64,000 nt of DNA. Source: Hsuehochloa calcarea (taxonomy: Eukaryota; Streptophyta; Magnoliopsida; Poales; Poaceae). How positions within the stretch are numbered: the stretch's first letter is position 1; every line of letters begins with the position of its first letter. A program made the translations under genes and the position numbers. The stretch spans positions 4,633,517 to 4,697,516 of the forward strand of contig CM070598.1 of NCBI GenBank assembly GCA_036346395.1, in the 5' to 3' direction. Positions 43,307 to 54,649 of this stretch are shown here, piece by piece. The notes below the pieces were generated by a model, which saw only the letters and a program-made list of their open reading frames with translations, was not told where the DNA came from and did no database searches.

Positions 43307-46300
43307 TGTGGACGCTCGTGTGATTACCCCAGGTAATCACACTTAGGCACATCGGATTACTATTCGCCCGCCTGAGAACACCGCTCCGACGTAATAGTAA
43401 GCCATTATCAAAGTGCGCAGCAGAACAACAAGATGGAAACTGTTATTTAATTACAACAGTTAACCACACAAAGCTAAGGTTTTATATTACACATATTTAT
43501 TACAAATACCAAAATAAGACCAAGTCTTCCTCTTGCCTGCCACGCCTAAAGTGTCCCCTAGTCGCCCCAGGCACCAAATAGGCGCCCGCCTCGCCTCGCT
43601 TCCTCACGCCGTGGTCCAAGTCTGCCGCGGCCTCATCTCGCACTGCACCGCCTCGTCCCACTCGGGATAAATCCCAAATGACCGATCTACAAAGGAGAAT
43701 ACTAGCAAGGTTGAGTACAGAGTACTCAGCAAGCATTAGTAGCAAAAGATGCATCACATGTCAATATCTCTGATGATTCTCTCAAATTCTATCTCATGCC
43801 ATTCTCAAAATAAATCATTAAAATAATTGTGGCAATTTTATACCAAAACACTACTAGTCACTCTAAGAAGAAAGACCCTGGTGGTTCCAGAGACTCCAAT
43901 CCAGAGACCGCATGAATTCATGATTTGTATAGCACTGCGCAGGCTTGTACCACTTTACCCATAGTTATTCTGAACCTTAAAAGGAACCAGGCCCCCAGCA
44001 TTTCCTTAGATGCGGGTCCAGCTCAGAATACAGAACGTTTTCCAGGTTACGTGATTAATTTCTCCACCCATTACTTTCCGTGCGTGCCGACTCGCCTTCA
44101 CACCGAAGTTCGTAATGTTGGTTGAGGCACCCCGCCCCGCACTCAACACTCCACCTTAGCGCTATAGCGCCTTGATCCCCACTTCCGACTTCTCCTACCG
44201 GCTCGGGTTCCTCCATATCACACTCACACCTATTACTTACCCATTGTGGAAAGCATAATCACGTAACAGGTAACATTTTCTTGCCCGCCGGAACGGAAAA
44301 TGGTTGGCACCGATTTACCGGCATCTGACCGAGTAATAGTTTTGTTGGTCCTTATATTGTACCCGTATGTAAAGGAGTCCCACCTCTTGCCTCATTATCA
44401 TTTTCATCATTTTCTCATTTTCTTCCCCTGCCCTGGGTCTCCTTTACCAGCCATAAAATATTATCATCATTCCTGTCATCATTCATGTCTTTTCCATTTT
44501 CATCTCGATCTTTTGATTTAAGTTTTTGAGAATTAAATTTTGAATGCAACACGCCTAATACAAAGAATATACGGTTTACATTTAAAATAGCCGATTGATG
44601 TTCAAGAGGATCGCTTGCCTTCGTAGTAATAGTAGGTGCTCTGTCGATGAGTCCGAGTCGCCACGCTCGCTTACCGGAGCTCGCCTTCAAGCAACGCGGT
44701 AATACAAATAGAATACCGAGAATTACTTAGTGATTTTTGATGATATTCAGATAATAAACTGCTAATGCGACTTCTACTGGTTAGCCAGTTTTTAACTTTC
44801 AAATATTTTTCCCGAAACCCGAATCAGTTAGCAGTTCTTCCTAAAATCCTATTTTAATTATTCTATTAATCCTAATTTATTTCAACCCTAATTAACCTAC
44901 AAAAATCCTAATTAACCTAATTACTAAACTACCTAAAAACCCTAACCCTAACCCTAACCCTAACCCTAATTACCCAATTTACCTAATTACCCCTAACCCT
45001 ATCTAACCTACCCCTACCGCCTCATCTCCCTCGCCTCTTTCCCTTCCCCGCCTCTCCTTCTCGGCGTCTCCTCCTCGCGCTCATGCCCGCCTCTCATTGC
45101 CACTGCCTCTGTGGCTCCACCGGCTATCGCCTCCTCCTCGCGGCCTCTCCGGAGGTCCCACCGGCGCGGGCCAAGGCTGCGCCGCGCTACCGAGCTCTCC
45201 CTTGGCGCCTTCGCGTCCTCCCTCCGCCCGGCTCGGTCGCCGCTTGCCGCGCTTGGCCGCCTATGGTTCCATCGGTTTGATTCGCACTCTCCTCCGCTCT
45301 CTCTCCGCTTTTCTCTAGATCGGCCGCCCGGCCACGCCGCCGGCCGCTCTGGCTCAAACCGCCGCCGCCCGGCCGCGCTTTGCCCGGCTCCGCTCGCCCG
45401 GCTCGTCTCCCACTCCTTCCTCTCCGGTGCCCTAAGCCCTAGCATTACCCTAATGATTCTCGCTTAAATGATTTTGCTACTGTTGATTCTTTAGTCGATT
45501 TGGGTGATGCTAATGCTTACATTAATTTGATGCATGCTCATATTGATGGATCGGTGAATCGCCATGGTCGGGGTTGCTGGGGTTTGGTCAATTTGGTTTG
45601 TTGATGGTGGTTCTACTTGTCTTAAAAAAATTCATCTCCTCTCTACTCCCCGATCCCTTGCTCGTGATGAGGATGGATTGTCGCTTTGTGATGTTTGTGG
45701 AGGTTTGATGGTGTAAATGCATGTCAGTGCAAAATGGCAAAGGCACACTAGTGGGATTTGGGTTCACCTGCTTGTCGGAAACCGGGCTAGAGGGGATGGA
45801 AGTGCCGCTTGCCGTGCTCTCTCGGCTTCCGTCGTCTGGCTGGGGCTTCCTTCTTGCTCCTCGGATACCGGTGCTTGGTTGTGGCCTTCTTCCTTTGCTC
45901 CCCGTAGCCGGGCCTTCTTCCCGCTTCTTGGTCCGGGCCTTTGCTCCTGTGTTCTTGCTCCTTCTTCCGGGAAGAACTGGAGAGGGTGCACCGAGGGGCT
46001 TGTGTGTTGGCTTGGAAAGGGAAATGGCTTCGGGAAGAACCTGGGGCTTTTTGGTTTTGGCTGGTGCCACGATCTTGTGCCGATGCACCGTTGGGGATGT
46101 ATGGTGGTCTCGCCGGCAGGCGTAGGGTTTCGCCAGGGGATTGCACCGGTCAACTTATCTCTTTGTCAGTCTGATTGTTTTTACCAAAGCTTCTGCTCAT
46201 TTCTACTTTTACTCGTTCTTATCCATCCGCCAATTAATCGTGGGCTTGAACAGGGAAAGTGTGGCTTCCCGTGGGGGTTATTGGCCACTATTCTTTGTGC

Positions 46301-47025
46301 TTTCGTGGGGTTTTTGTTGATGATTTGAGCCGAGGCAACTGGGTATTCGAGGTGTTGGATTTGAGAATGCCGAATGATGAAACCTACGGTAATAAGACGG
46401 CGCCGATCGCTTAGGTTGGGCTTAGGTATCACGGGTATCCAGGTGCCAGCTGACTTGGTTTAGCCTCGGTGACTTGAAAATCAAGCTGCCGGTTAATCCA
46501 GGTCGGTTTGGGTAGCCTCGATACTCGAGGTGCCAACTAACCTAAGTCGATCTGGGAACCGCGGTGATTCCTACTGTACTCTGACGGCAACTATTCTATT
46601 TTAACTTTATGCTATGGTTTTCTATGTGCGACTGATCCTATGTTTGGTTGACTGAAAATGGAGCTGGTAGTGGTACTTCGGGTTGAGTTGAGAAAGGCAG
46701 TTCGATTGGACGGCGATGAATGATCAATACTTCAAGGAAGGCTTCAGAGATATGAAATGCAAGATCTTTGTTTTTGTAATGACTCAAAGTTGTAATTATG
46801 ATTCGATCTGTTGTAATATATTCTTTTGACTATGCGATGCAAAATCTGAACTTTGATTTGTTGTAACAATACTCTTGTAATAATTATGAAATTGGATTAT
46901 ACTGATGTTATAATGATAATTGAGCAAGCTTTTGGAAGAAATTTTAAAAGAGTGATTACTGTGATTGATCCTATTATTAGCCTTTAATTATGATTACAAG
47001 ATTTTAATTTAGTCGGGTTCTTACA
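43307..47025 (-). mobile_element. Chromovirus 5' LTR (right)
   Basis: It runs from TGTGGACGCTCG (next to the primer site) to GGGTTCTTACA, 3719 bases, with TG...CA ends. It matches the left LTR throughout. Identity is near-complete in AT-rich stretches (for example 46340-47025 against 35745-36424). Differences concentrate in the GC-rich parts. The outermost ~25 bases contain an 11-bp inverted repeat (43318-43342) that the left LTR lacks. Confidence 0.9.
44940..44969. repeat. (CCCTAA)5 telomere-like array in the right LTR
   Basis: Same five CCCTAA units, in the same context, as at 34338-34367. The array was therefore present in the element before insertion. Confidence 0.9.
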
Positions 47026-49888
47026 CTAACCGAGAGAAGTCACCGGTGACTCTGGTTCTCCCCTTCGAGTTGAATTTTCCTGGGATGGAGTTGAAATTCC
47101 CCCGAAATGAAAATTTCTCTAATCGTTTGGGATTTTAGTTCAAATTTCACATCAATCCAAGGCTGTCGAATCTAATCATTGTATATCCAAACAAGGCCAG
47201 AATCCGAGCGAAGACTTTATAAGTAAACAGTTTACTACTGCATGGAGAAGAGGGGTCGTTCTGAAGAATGATTTTCAACTGATTTTTTGGTTTTGCTAGC
47301 GGTAAAAACCGGACGTAATAAAAAGTTGATGTAAATTATATAGCCCGTCTACTACCTTTTTTTTACAGGGGATGGTAAAAAAAAAAGAGTTGTTTTGTTT
47401 CTTGCTGCTTTCCTTTTTCCTTTTTCTACTTCTTTGTAGCGAAAATAGTTTGGTTTCTATTAATAGAAATCAGACGGGTCTCCTTCTGTTATAATATAAA
47501 AAAAATTGGAGAAAGGGAGAACCAGAGAGAAAAATTTATAATCCGGGTAATGAAAGAGCTTATTCGCGAGAGAAAAGTTGCCAGTTTTTATGGGTAGAGG
47601 ATGATGAGCGGCACAGGCACCATGTCCCTGGAGAAACAGGTAATATAAATCAAGCTGTGTCAGTGTGTGATAGAGAGCAGTTAGCACCAAAATCATTTAT
47701 TACAAGAAACTCAAAATGCAACTCGACCGGTTCTAGTCCGGGAATAACTTCTGATACAAAGTGCCCCCGCAAAGAAAAGAAAAAACAACTGATACCGAGT
47801 GGAACTCCTGGTTAAACCTCGAACCAGGCTATGTAGACCCGGAGTCGGCTTATTATAGTTTAATTTAGCTTGCATGTGGTTTCTAGATCTTTAGGCTAGA
47901 AATTTACTAAATAGTAGATAGTGGTTACTGTAGATGTACTAATAAAATTCCCATAAACACCGTGGACACAACTCAAACTTTCACGTGATACACAGAGTCT
48001 TTTCGACACCACACAACTAGTGTCTTTTCTCTTGCTTTTCTTATATATGAACAAACTGATTACAATACTTTTTATAACACACACGCACAATCTGAGCAAC
48101 AGCTCAACCCTACTATATGCATTAGCTCCATTACATGCACTAACTAATTACTAGCTACATCCACTACATGCACTAGCTTCACTACATACACTAGCTAATT
48201 ACTCGGTTAACTAATACACGTCACTAACACATTAATTTCTAACAATCACCTCCTTAGAATCTTTTTGCCTTGACTTCACCTCCTCGACGCCCATCTTCTG
48301 TCGCATCTCGATGAACTTCACGCGACTGAGCGCCTTCGTCAGTATGTCAGCAAGCTGCCCTTTAGTGCTGACGTGCTCCGCATCTACCTTGCCATCCTCG
48401 ACACATTCACGAACAAAATAAAATCTAGTGTCGATGTGCTTACTTCGATCATGATGGATAAGGTTCTTGCACAACGCAATCGCCAATTTGTTGTCCACCT
48501 GCAGCTTGATCTTCTTCAGTTCTTGCCCCTTCAAATCTCCTAGCAGCTGGCTCAACCAGGCGCCTTTGGCACGCCGTTGTTGTTATAATATACTCGCCAC
48601 AGATGAAAGCGTGATGATCTTCTGCTTCTATGATGCCCACGTGATTAGGCTTGCACCAAGGAAAAAGGTTGTCCCCGTGGTGCTCTTGCGGTCGTCCACA
48701 TTGCCTGCTAAGTCACTATTGTCAAACCCACCGCCGGCTCCACTCATCGTGCTTTTGTAACAACATCCAAAGCCAACCACGCCGCTTATGTACCTTAGAT
48801 GTGCTTCATGGCCACCATGTGCCGGGTAGTGGGCGCTCCATGTACCGCCATGATGCCCACCGCATAGGTGATGTCCGGTCTCGTGTTCACTAGGTAGTGC
48901 AAGATCCTAACAATGTCAGCAGAATCGGTGGCATCAACTACATCACTACCATCCTTCTTCGCCGACTTCGAGATTCTCCGTAGGAGATAGGCACGGATTG
49001 CACCCAACCATGCTCGACACCTCCAGAATCTTGCTAGCATAGCTGCTCTGGCACAGTGTGATCACACCGGCGGCTTGCTTCACCTCGATCCCCAAGTAAT
49101 AGCTCAGGAGGCGAGGTAGTCATGCTGAACATTCTCTGCATCTGGGACTTGAACTTGATGATGTCGTTGATGCATGATCCAAAGGATGATCAAGTTGTCT
49201 ATGTACACCCCGACTAGCGTAAACGATCCTCCCTTTGCCCTTCCTCAGACACCGCGCTTCATGGGGCTATGCTCGGCCGAGCAACACCAGCAATTTGTCC
49301 AACTTGGAGTTCCAGGCCCGTGACGCCTGTTGCAGACCATACAACGCCTTGTACAGCTTAAGTATTATGTGCTCGTGCTTGCCGTCTACAAACCCAGAAG
49401 GTTCCTGCATGTATACCTCCTCAGCAAGGTCACCATTTAGTAACGCCGATTTGACATCTATATGGTGAACTTTCCAGCCTGCATGCGCTACCAAGGCGAT
49501 CAGCAGCCACACGGTCTCCATCCTCGCCACCGGGGCAAAAACTTCGACAAAGTCCACCCCCTATCGCTGAGTGTATCCCTTATCTACCAAGCGAACTTTG
49601 TGTTTCGCGACATTACCTTCGGGGTCCCTTTTAACCTTGAACACCCACTTGAGCCCAATGGATCTGCGGTCGACGGGAAGGCTTGCGAGTTCCAAAGTGT
49701 TATTGCCGCGTATTGGCTGCATCTCCTCCTCTATGGTTCGCCTCCAACACGTCTCCCTTAGCACCTGTTTGACGCTAACGGGCTCCTTAGCAGCCAGTAG
49801 GCAGAGCCCGCTGTACTCGATATCGTGGACGGACGTCGTGTCGTAGATGTTCGACAACGTCCGGTATCGCCGTGGTGCACCGTCTGAG
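47026..49888. repeat. Segmental duplication, right copy
   Basis: Repeats 29804-32711. It starts exactly at the outer end of the right chromovirus LTR. It then continues past the duplication end into Copia sequence (GTCGAGCGACACAACGG) that is absent from the left copy. Confidence 0.9.
47895..48244 (-). mobile_element. Copia 3' LTR, right copy
   Basis: Same sequence and boundaries as the LTR at 30700-31048. It ends TTTCTAACA next to the polypurine complement ATCACCTCCTTAG. This is the 3' LTR of the Copia whose pol continues to 51074. Confidence 0.55.
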
Positions 49889-50630
49889 TCGAGCGACACA
49901 ACGGTGGGTGGTGTAGCCCACTGGACACCGCTCGGTGTAGCTGCAGCTGCAGTTAAAGGCATATGTGGCTCTGCCACCTACGGTGTCACTGAACCTGGCC
50001 TGGTCGCCGGCTCCGAGGCGACATCGTCCACCGGTGCGCCACCTATCACATGGTTAGTGGTGTACTCCACGGTGAACATATCGATGCCGCCAGGAACGAG
50101 ATCAGTACAAGTCGCCTCCCAGTCCCACTTCTCCTCCTTGAACACGACATCTCATGTGATTTGTAGCTTCTTCGGCTTCGGGTCGTAGACGCGGTAGGCC
50201 TTGGACCCCCACCCCTCATAGCCAAGAAGCACCATTAGCGTCGATTTGTCTGAGAGCTTCGTCACACCGGGGCCGACTTTCTTCACGTCGCCACACATCC
50301 GAATGTGCAAAAATAGTGCACCTTGGGCCTCCTCCTGTACCACACCTCATACGACATTTTGCCGTCGAGACTCCGCATCGGTGCACGGTTGAGGATGTTC
50401 ATGGCGCTCTTCACTGCCTCACCGCAGAACTCACCCGGCACACCCTTGCTTTTCAGCAGGCTATGTGCCATCTCCACGACTGTCTGATTGTGTCGTTCGA
50501 TGACCCTGTTTTGCTGCGACGAATAGGGTGCGGTGGTGTACCACTTAATCCCTAGCTCATCGTAGTAGTCGCTGAACTCGATGGAGTTGAACTCCCTGTG
50601 GTGATCTGAGAGAAACGCCTTCAGCTTCAC
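48232..50630 (-). pseudogene. Copia integrase, RT and RNase H (right copy)
   Basis: RNase H (48232-48555, DNKLAIALCKNL) is identical to the left copy. RT follows: 49267-49557 has DFVEVFAPVARMETVWLLIA and ALYGLQQASRAWNSKLDKLL; 49561-49977 has GLKWVFKVKRDPEG. The catalytic site near 49205 reads YIDN as in the left copy. Beyond the duplicated part, 50152-50630 carries the integrase end (SDHHREFNSIEFSDYYDELG, TTAPYSSQQNRVIERHNQTV, VPGEFCGEAVKSAMNILNRA), with D and E of the core recognisable. Stops and frameshifts occur between every domain, notably 48560-49270. Confidence 0.85.
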
Positions 50631-50635
50631 GTCGA

Positions 50636-51074
50636 GCTCATTCTCGACTGACTGTCTCGATCTTCTTAAAGAACTTCAATACCTCGTCCTTGGACTTGAG
50701 CACCTCCAGCCACATGTACCTGCTGCTTGCCAAGTGTGCAACCGTTGCAGAACTGCTCCACGAGCTCGATGAGTGGAACGCCTTCCACCATCTCCTTGAA
50801 GCCCTTGTCCCGCAGCGCGCAAAAGTTGAGGTGACCGTAGCGTGCATGCCACAGCCACACCACGTTGTTTGCCTTCACCAGGAGACACACATGCGCGGTC
50901 ATATTTAGGATTAGGGGTGTATAGCATGTTCCTAGACCGCAACACCCGTGCCAGTAGCCGCCGCTCATGGTCAAAAATGCACAACTCCCCGTCCTCGATG
51001 ACGATCTTGCAGCCGCTCTCATCGAGCTGCCCAAGACTAACGATGTAGCTGCAGAGCCGAGGTATGTAGTACAC
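50636..51074 (-). pseudogene. Copia GAG-pre-integrase region
   Basis: Minus-strand frames read VYYIPRLCSYIVSLGQLDES, CKIVIEDGELCIFDHERRLL, then after a frameshift NNVVWLWHARYGHLNFCALR, VEQFCNGCTLGKQQ. LWHxRxGHLN and CxxCxxGK are the HHCC finger of Copia integrase. The sequence stops at VYYIP, where an LTR block begins. The protease and gag knuckle that should precede it are not found anywhere in the window. Confidence 0.8.
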
Positions 51075-51439
51075 TGAAGGATCTAGACCCACCATTATGA
51101 GTTAATGGAGTGTTTTGATGATTAATGACAAATATAATTGTGAGACTAACATTTCTATTGCTATATCTAGTGTGTAGTCTCATTTGGATATAAAGGTGAA
51201 ATTCAACGAGGTATGCATTCGATTTTATACTCTCATATATTGTTGCATTCCTCGGATCCAAAATATAGGTTGAACCCCACCATAAGTTGAACTTGAATAT
51301 GCACATATGTTTCTATTACACATTTGTGTATGCACACATTTAGGGCGAGTTCATACTATATTTTATGGTTTCATTAGTATTGATCCATATTCCGTTTTTC
51401 ATATATATTTGGGATCTTTACTTTGAAACATAAACATTT

Positions 51440-51562
51440 GAGTATACAAAACTTGTGTAGTTTTTGTATACTCATGTTGTGAGTATGTAGAACTTGTGTA
51501 GTTCTTGTATACTCATGTTGGAGTATATATAACTTGTGTAGTTCATATATACTCATGTAGTG
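51440..51562. repeat. Three palindromic 40-bp tandem units
   Basis: Units at 51440-51480, 51481-51520 and 51521-51562 each start GAGTATA and end TATACTCATG around a shared ACTTGTGTAGTT core. Each unit can pair GAGTATA(C) with (G)TATACTC, giving three hairpins in a row. Confidence 0.8.
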
Positions 51563-51761
51563 TTACTTTTATCTACATTCAATTTATGTGCAATTGAAGT
51601 GGTTATCATCAATTACCAAAGAGAGAAAGATTGAAGTATCTTGTCCCGCCATTATGATTTAATACTATGGTGTGGTAATTAATGATAATCATATTGTGGA
51701 ACTAACATTTTCCATGAATTGGATGAATAGGTTATGTTCAAGGATAATGAAGACTTGGGAT

Positions 51762-52140
51762 GACATCATGTGTTGATTGTCATCAAGTCAATATTCAAGA
51801 AAAGGATGCATCATGTGTTGATGCGTGTGAAGAGCTTGAAGAAAAAGGAAATCATCGTGCGTCGATGATGTTCAAAGAGAAGACTCATCATGTATTGATG
51901 GAGGTCTAATGAAGGATGCATCATGCGTTGATGCATATCAAGACTTGGAGTAAATGATACATAATGTGTTGATGCACATCAAGTCAAGTGAAGACACATC
52001 ATGTGTTGATGAAGGTCAAGTGAAAGAATACATCATGTGTTGATGCATGTCAAGACTCGGGATGGAGAAATCATCATGTATTAATGATGTTCAAGACAAG
52101 ATCCCGAAGTGAAGAAGATCATCATGTGTTGATAATTATC
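51762..52140. repeat. Degenerate minisatellite, core CATCATGTGTTGATG
   Basis: About ten copies of CATCATGTGTTGATG, spaced roughly 26-46 bases apart. Linkers are variable and AAG/GAA-rich (TCAAGA, GTGAAGA). The core itself is close to palindromic (CATCA...TGATG). It lies just left of the solo Tat LTR. Confidence 0.75.
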
Positions 52141-52252
52141 AAAGTCAAGGACCCGGATTTTAAGTAATAATGTGCGTCATCAAGCTTCAAGAAGATGCAA
52201 GGCAAAGGTATGACTAGCTAGGGCTAAGGATGTGTTCCTAGTCTTTTACTGG

Positions 52253-52905
52253 TGTCGACGATCAAATCGACGATCTTATGAATGCATGAAGAAAAAGAGG
52301 AAAATGGTGCGTATCTTCTAAAAAGTAATGAGGTTGCTCTTTATTGCTGTGAACTGGCTATTACAATGTATGTAACCTAGACTAAAGACTAATTTGTGAA
52401 TACAATGCTCCTCCAAGAGTGTTTCCCAAATGATCTTCACTGTTCCGCCTCCTTCATTTCAGTCTGCAGTCCTCCTTATGTAGTTGATGAAGGGTTGGCA
52501 GTTGTCTCTGGAAGAGACGCCTGTTCGGGAAGCAACGCGTCTTGTCGAAGAGAGGCGTCAGTTGACAATATGTCAACTGCCGTACGGTTATATGTCAGTG
52601 AGCCATTAATCGTATTCCTACGTCTTAGAGTTACGTATCGTCGCTTGGTATGAGATATACAACACATGTCCCATTCTTCACACGGTAAGGGATATATCTG
52701 GCGCTAAATCCAGATATCAGTTCAAGATTTTGAGAGCTTTTGACTGGTCGGAGACAAGGTTGGGAACCTTCTCCGACCAGGTTAGATATTGGGTAATCTC
52801 TGGAATCCTCACGACCAGTGAGGTCGTTAGCCTTAGGGGTTACGACCACGAAGACATCTGGTCCTTTATCTATTAATTAATAAATAGAGGTTTTAATCCC
52901 CATCA
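52253..52905 (-). mobile_element. Solo Tat-family LTR with perfect TSD
   Basis: It begins TGTCGACGATCAAATCG and ends TAATCCCCATCA. It is flanked by ACTGG at 52248-52252 and 52906-52910. It is closely related to the LTR at 55524-56204: shared TGTCGACGATCAAATCG, CGATCTTATGAA, TTGCTCTTTATTGCT and GTTACGACCACGAAG. The perfect 5 bp duplication and lack of internal sequence show LTR-LTR recombination after insertion into the SIRE-like block. Confidence 0.88.
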
Positions 52906-53044
52906 ACTGGTCTTGGTGTTTGGTTGGATAACCGAATTGCTAGTATAGGTTGTCATACTGTTAAGAGGGGTCTTGACTAGTAGCATGAGTTAGTCATGTG
53001 TTGATAGCTCATTGTGCTTTGCTCTAGCTCATCTATGCATGGAG

Positions 53045-53345
53045 CTACTATTTACGAATGTGTTTTGCAAATGATTGATACTCATGCATTTAATCTTTGT
53101 AGCATGGGACTATAATTTGCAAATGTGTTTTACAAATGGTTGAAAACCATGCACCTTAGACTTGTGGTATGATGCTATTATTTGCGAATGTGTTTTACAA
53201 ATAGTTGATGCTCATGTTTGATTTCTTGTTGCATGTGACTTAAGTTTGCAAATGTGTTTTACAAATGGTGTAAGTACATGTACCTTATTCCTTGTGGTGA
53301 GTATTCTAAAAGTTGGCAAATGTGTTTTGCAACTTGTTGAGAATA
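53045..53345. repeat. About 60-bp tandem repeat with GCAAATGTGTTTTACAAATGG core
   Basis: About five copies of TTTGCAAATGTGTTTTNCAAATGG occur near 53054, 53117, 53191, 53247 and 53315. They are separated by linkers containing GCATG and CTTGTGGTATG-like words. Confidence 0.75.
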
Positions 53346-53429
53346 TCACCTTTAAACCTTGTTGAAATTGCACTCAAATGGGTAAATATGTTTTGCCGTT
53401 TGAGCGAAGTCAAAAGTGTTTGGCCTCTG

Positions 53430-53810
53430 TGGTGTGGCGGTCAGACCGCCGGTATGTATCGTCTGACCGGTGCCAAATCGTTCGAACAACCATGTGTTGG
53501 GCGGTCAGACCGGCGGCCTTGTGTGCAAATTCTTTGTGCGGTAGTACCATCGTTAAACAAACGATACTTCCGGAGATTAAAAGTACTGGAGTTCTCGCGG
53601 TACGATTTTTCCAGAGAAGCACCATTTTGGATCGTGCTGATTTTTCTCGGGCGGTCTGACTGCCCAACCTTGGCGATCTGACCGATATGGCGGCTGTCCG
53701 ACCGGCCATTAGTTGGCGGTCCGACCGGCCATGAGTCCAACTGCTAGTTTTATAGCCGTTGGCGCATGGGCGGTCCGACCGGCCATTAGTTGGCGGTCAG
53801 ACCGGCCCTG
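53430..53810. repeat. CGGTCNGACCG palindrome cluster
   Basis: About nine copies or near-copies, for example near 53440, 53502, 53714, 53769 and 53794. Several are extended to GGCGGTCCGACCGGCC(A). Same motif as at 13140-13480 and 14458-14545. Confidence 0.75.
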
Positions 53811-54649
53811 CTCTGATTCGATGAAATCTTTTCTCCAACGGCTAGTTTTTGTGTGTGGGCTATAAATACCCACCTTGGCCGGTTGGGGAAGGTTTCTGCT
53901 GTTATTGTTGAAACTCTATTGAGCCCCTTGAGCTAAGAGCAAGTTTCTCATCTCTTATGTGCATGTGTTGTACTTAGTGAGTTTGGAGAGCAAACCCTAA
54001 GTGCATGTGTTGCCTTAGGTAGTGGATTGTGTATCCACTTGAGCGTTGAGACTTGATTAGTTCAAGTGAAAGTTGAGTCTTGTTACTTTTGGTGTTTGCC
54101 GACACCTAGACAGCTTCGAGGCGTCGTGACCGGTGATCTTCTCAAGAAGCTTGTGAGAAGGCCCTGTGTGGTTGTGAGTGGTGTGGTGCTCACCATCTCT
54201 GGAGTGGAGGAAGAGCAACTCTAGTGGAGCGAGGTGTTGGTTCGTGCTGGAACCGGTTCAAGTGGTTGGACTTACCTCGGAGGTGTTGGCTTAATTAGTG
54301 GAGCCGGTCCAACGCGGTTGGGCTTACCTCAACGTGGATTAGGAGAGACCGGCAAGTCTTCGAACACCACGATAAAACATAATTGTGTCATCTTGGTTTG
54401 TGCTTGTGCTTTACTTTGAGTAATTTACATTACATGCTTTAATTGCTTATATATCTTTGTATGATTGCTCTCATTGAATTGTATTCATATTGTTGGTGCA
54501 CTTAGTCGAGCCTAGTTGATTTAGGTTTTATTACGCAAAACCAATTGTTATTAGCTTCCGCATTAGATATTGGTTTTAGCCAAAAGAATTTTAAAAACCG
54601 TCTATTCACCCCCCTCTAATCGGCCTCCCACAGCATTTCCCTCTTAATA

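Larger units (their letters stand above)
32712..47025 (-). mobile_element. Chromodomain Ty3/Gypsy element (Tekay/Del-like), with 3.7 kb LTRs
   Basis: Two ~3.7 kb LTRs (32712-36424 and 43307-47025) flank a minus-strand internal region. Its order is proline-rich ORF, gag with zinc knuckle, protease, RT, RNase H, integrase, chromodomain, polypurine tract. Integrase after RT plus a C-terminal chromodomain defines the chromoviruses; the long LTR and the sequence style suggest the Tekay/Del clade. The LTRs are nearly identical in AT-rich parts, which indicates a recent insertion. The flanks are not a simple target site: the left flank (..GTCTGAG) and right flank (CTAAC..) do not match, and a 2.9 kb segment lies on both sides. 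Confidence 0.9.
51075..54649 (+). mobile_element. SIRE-like LTR block interrupting the Copia
   Basis: It starts TGAAGGATCTAGACCC, with GTTTTGATGATTAATGACAA soon after, and ends near CTATTCACCCCCCTCTAAT. Both are typical of SIRE-type LTR ends. There are no coding domains. It holds several tandem-repeat families (51440-51562, 51762-52140, 53045-53345), CGGTCNGACCG palindromes (53430-53810), and an inserted solo Tat LTR (52253-52905). The 53990-54640 part resembles 13990-14734. I read it as a decayed LTR or pair of LTRs; the exact structure is uncertain. Confidence 0.5.
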
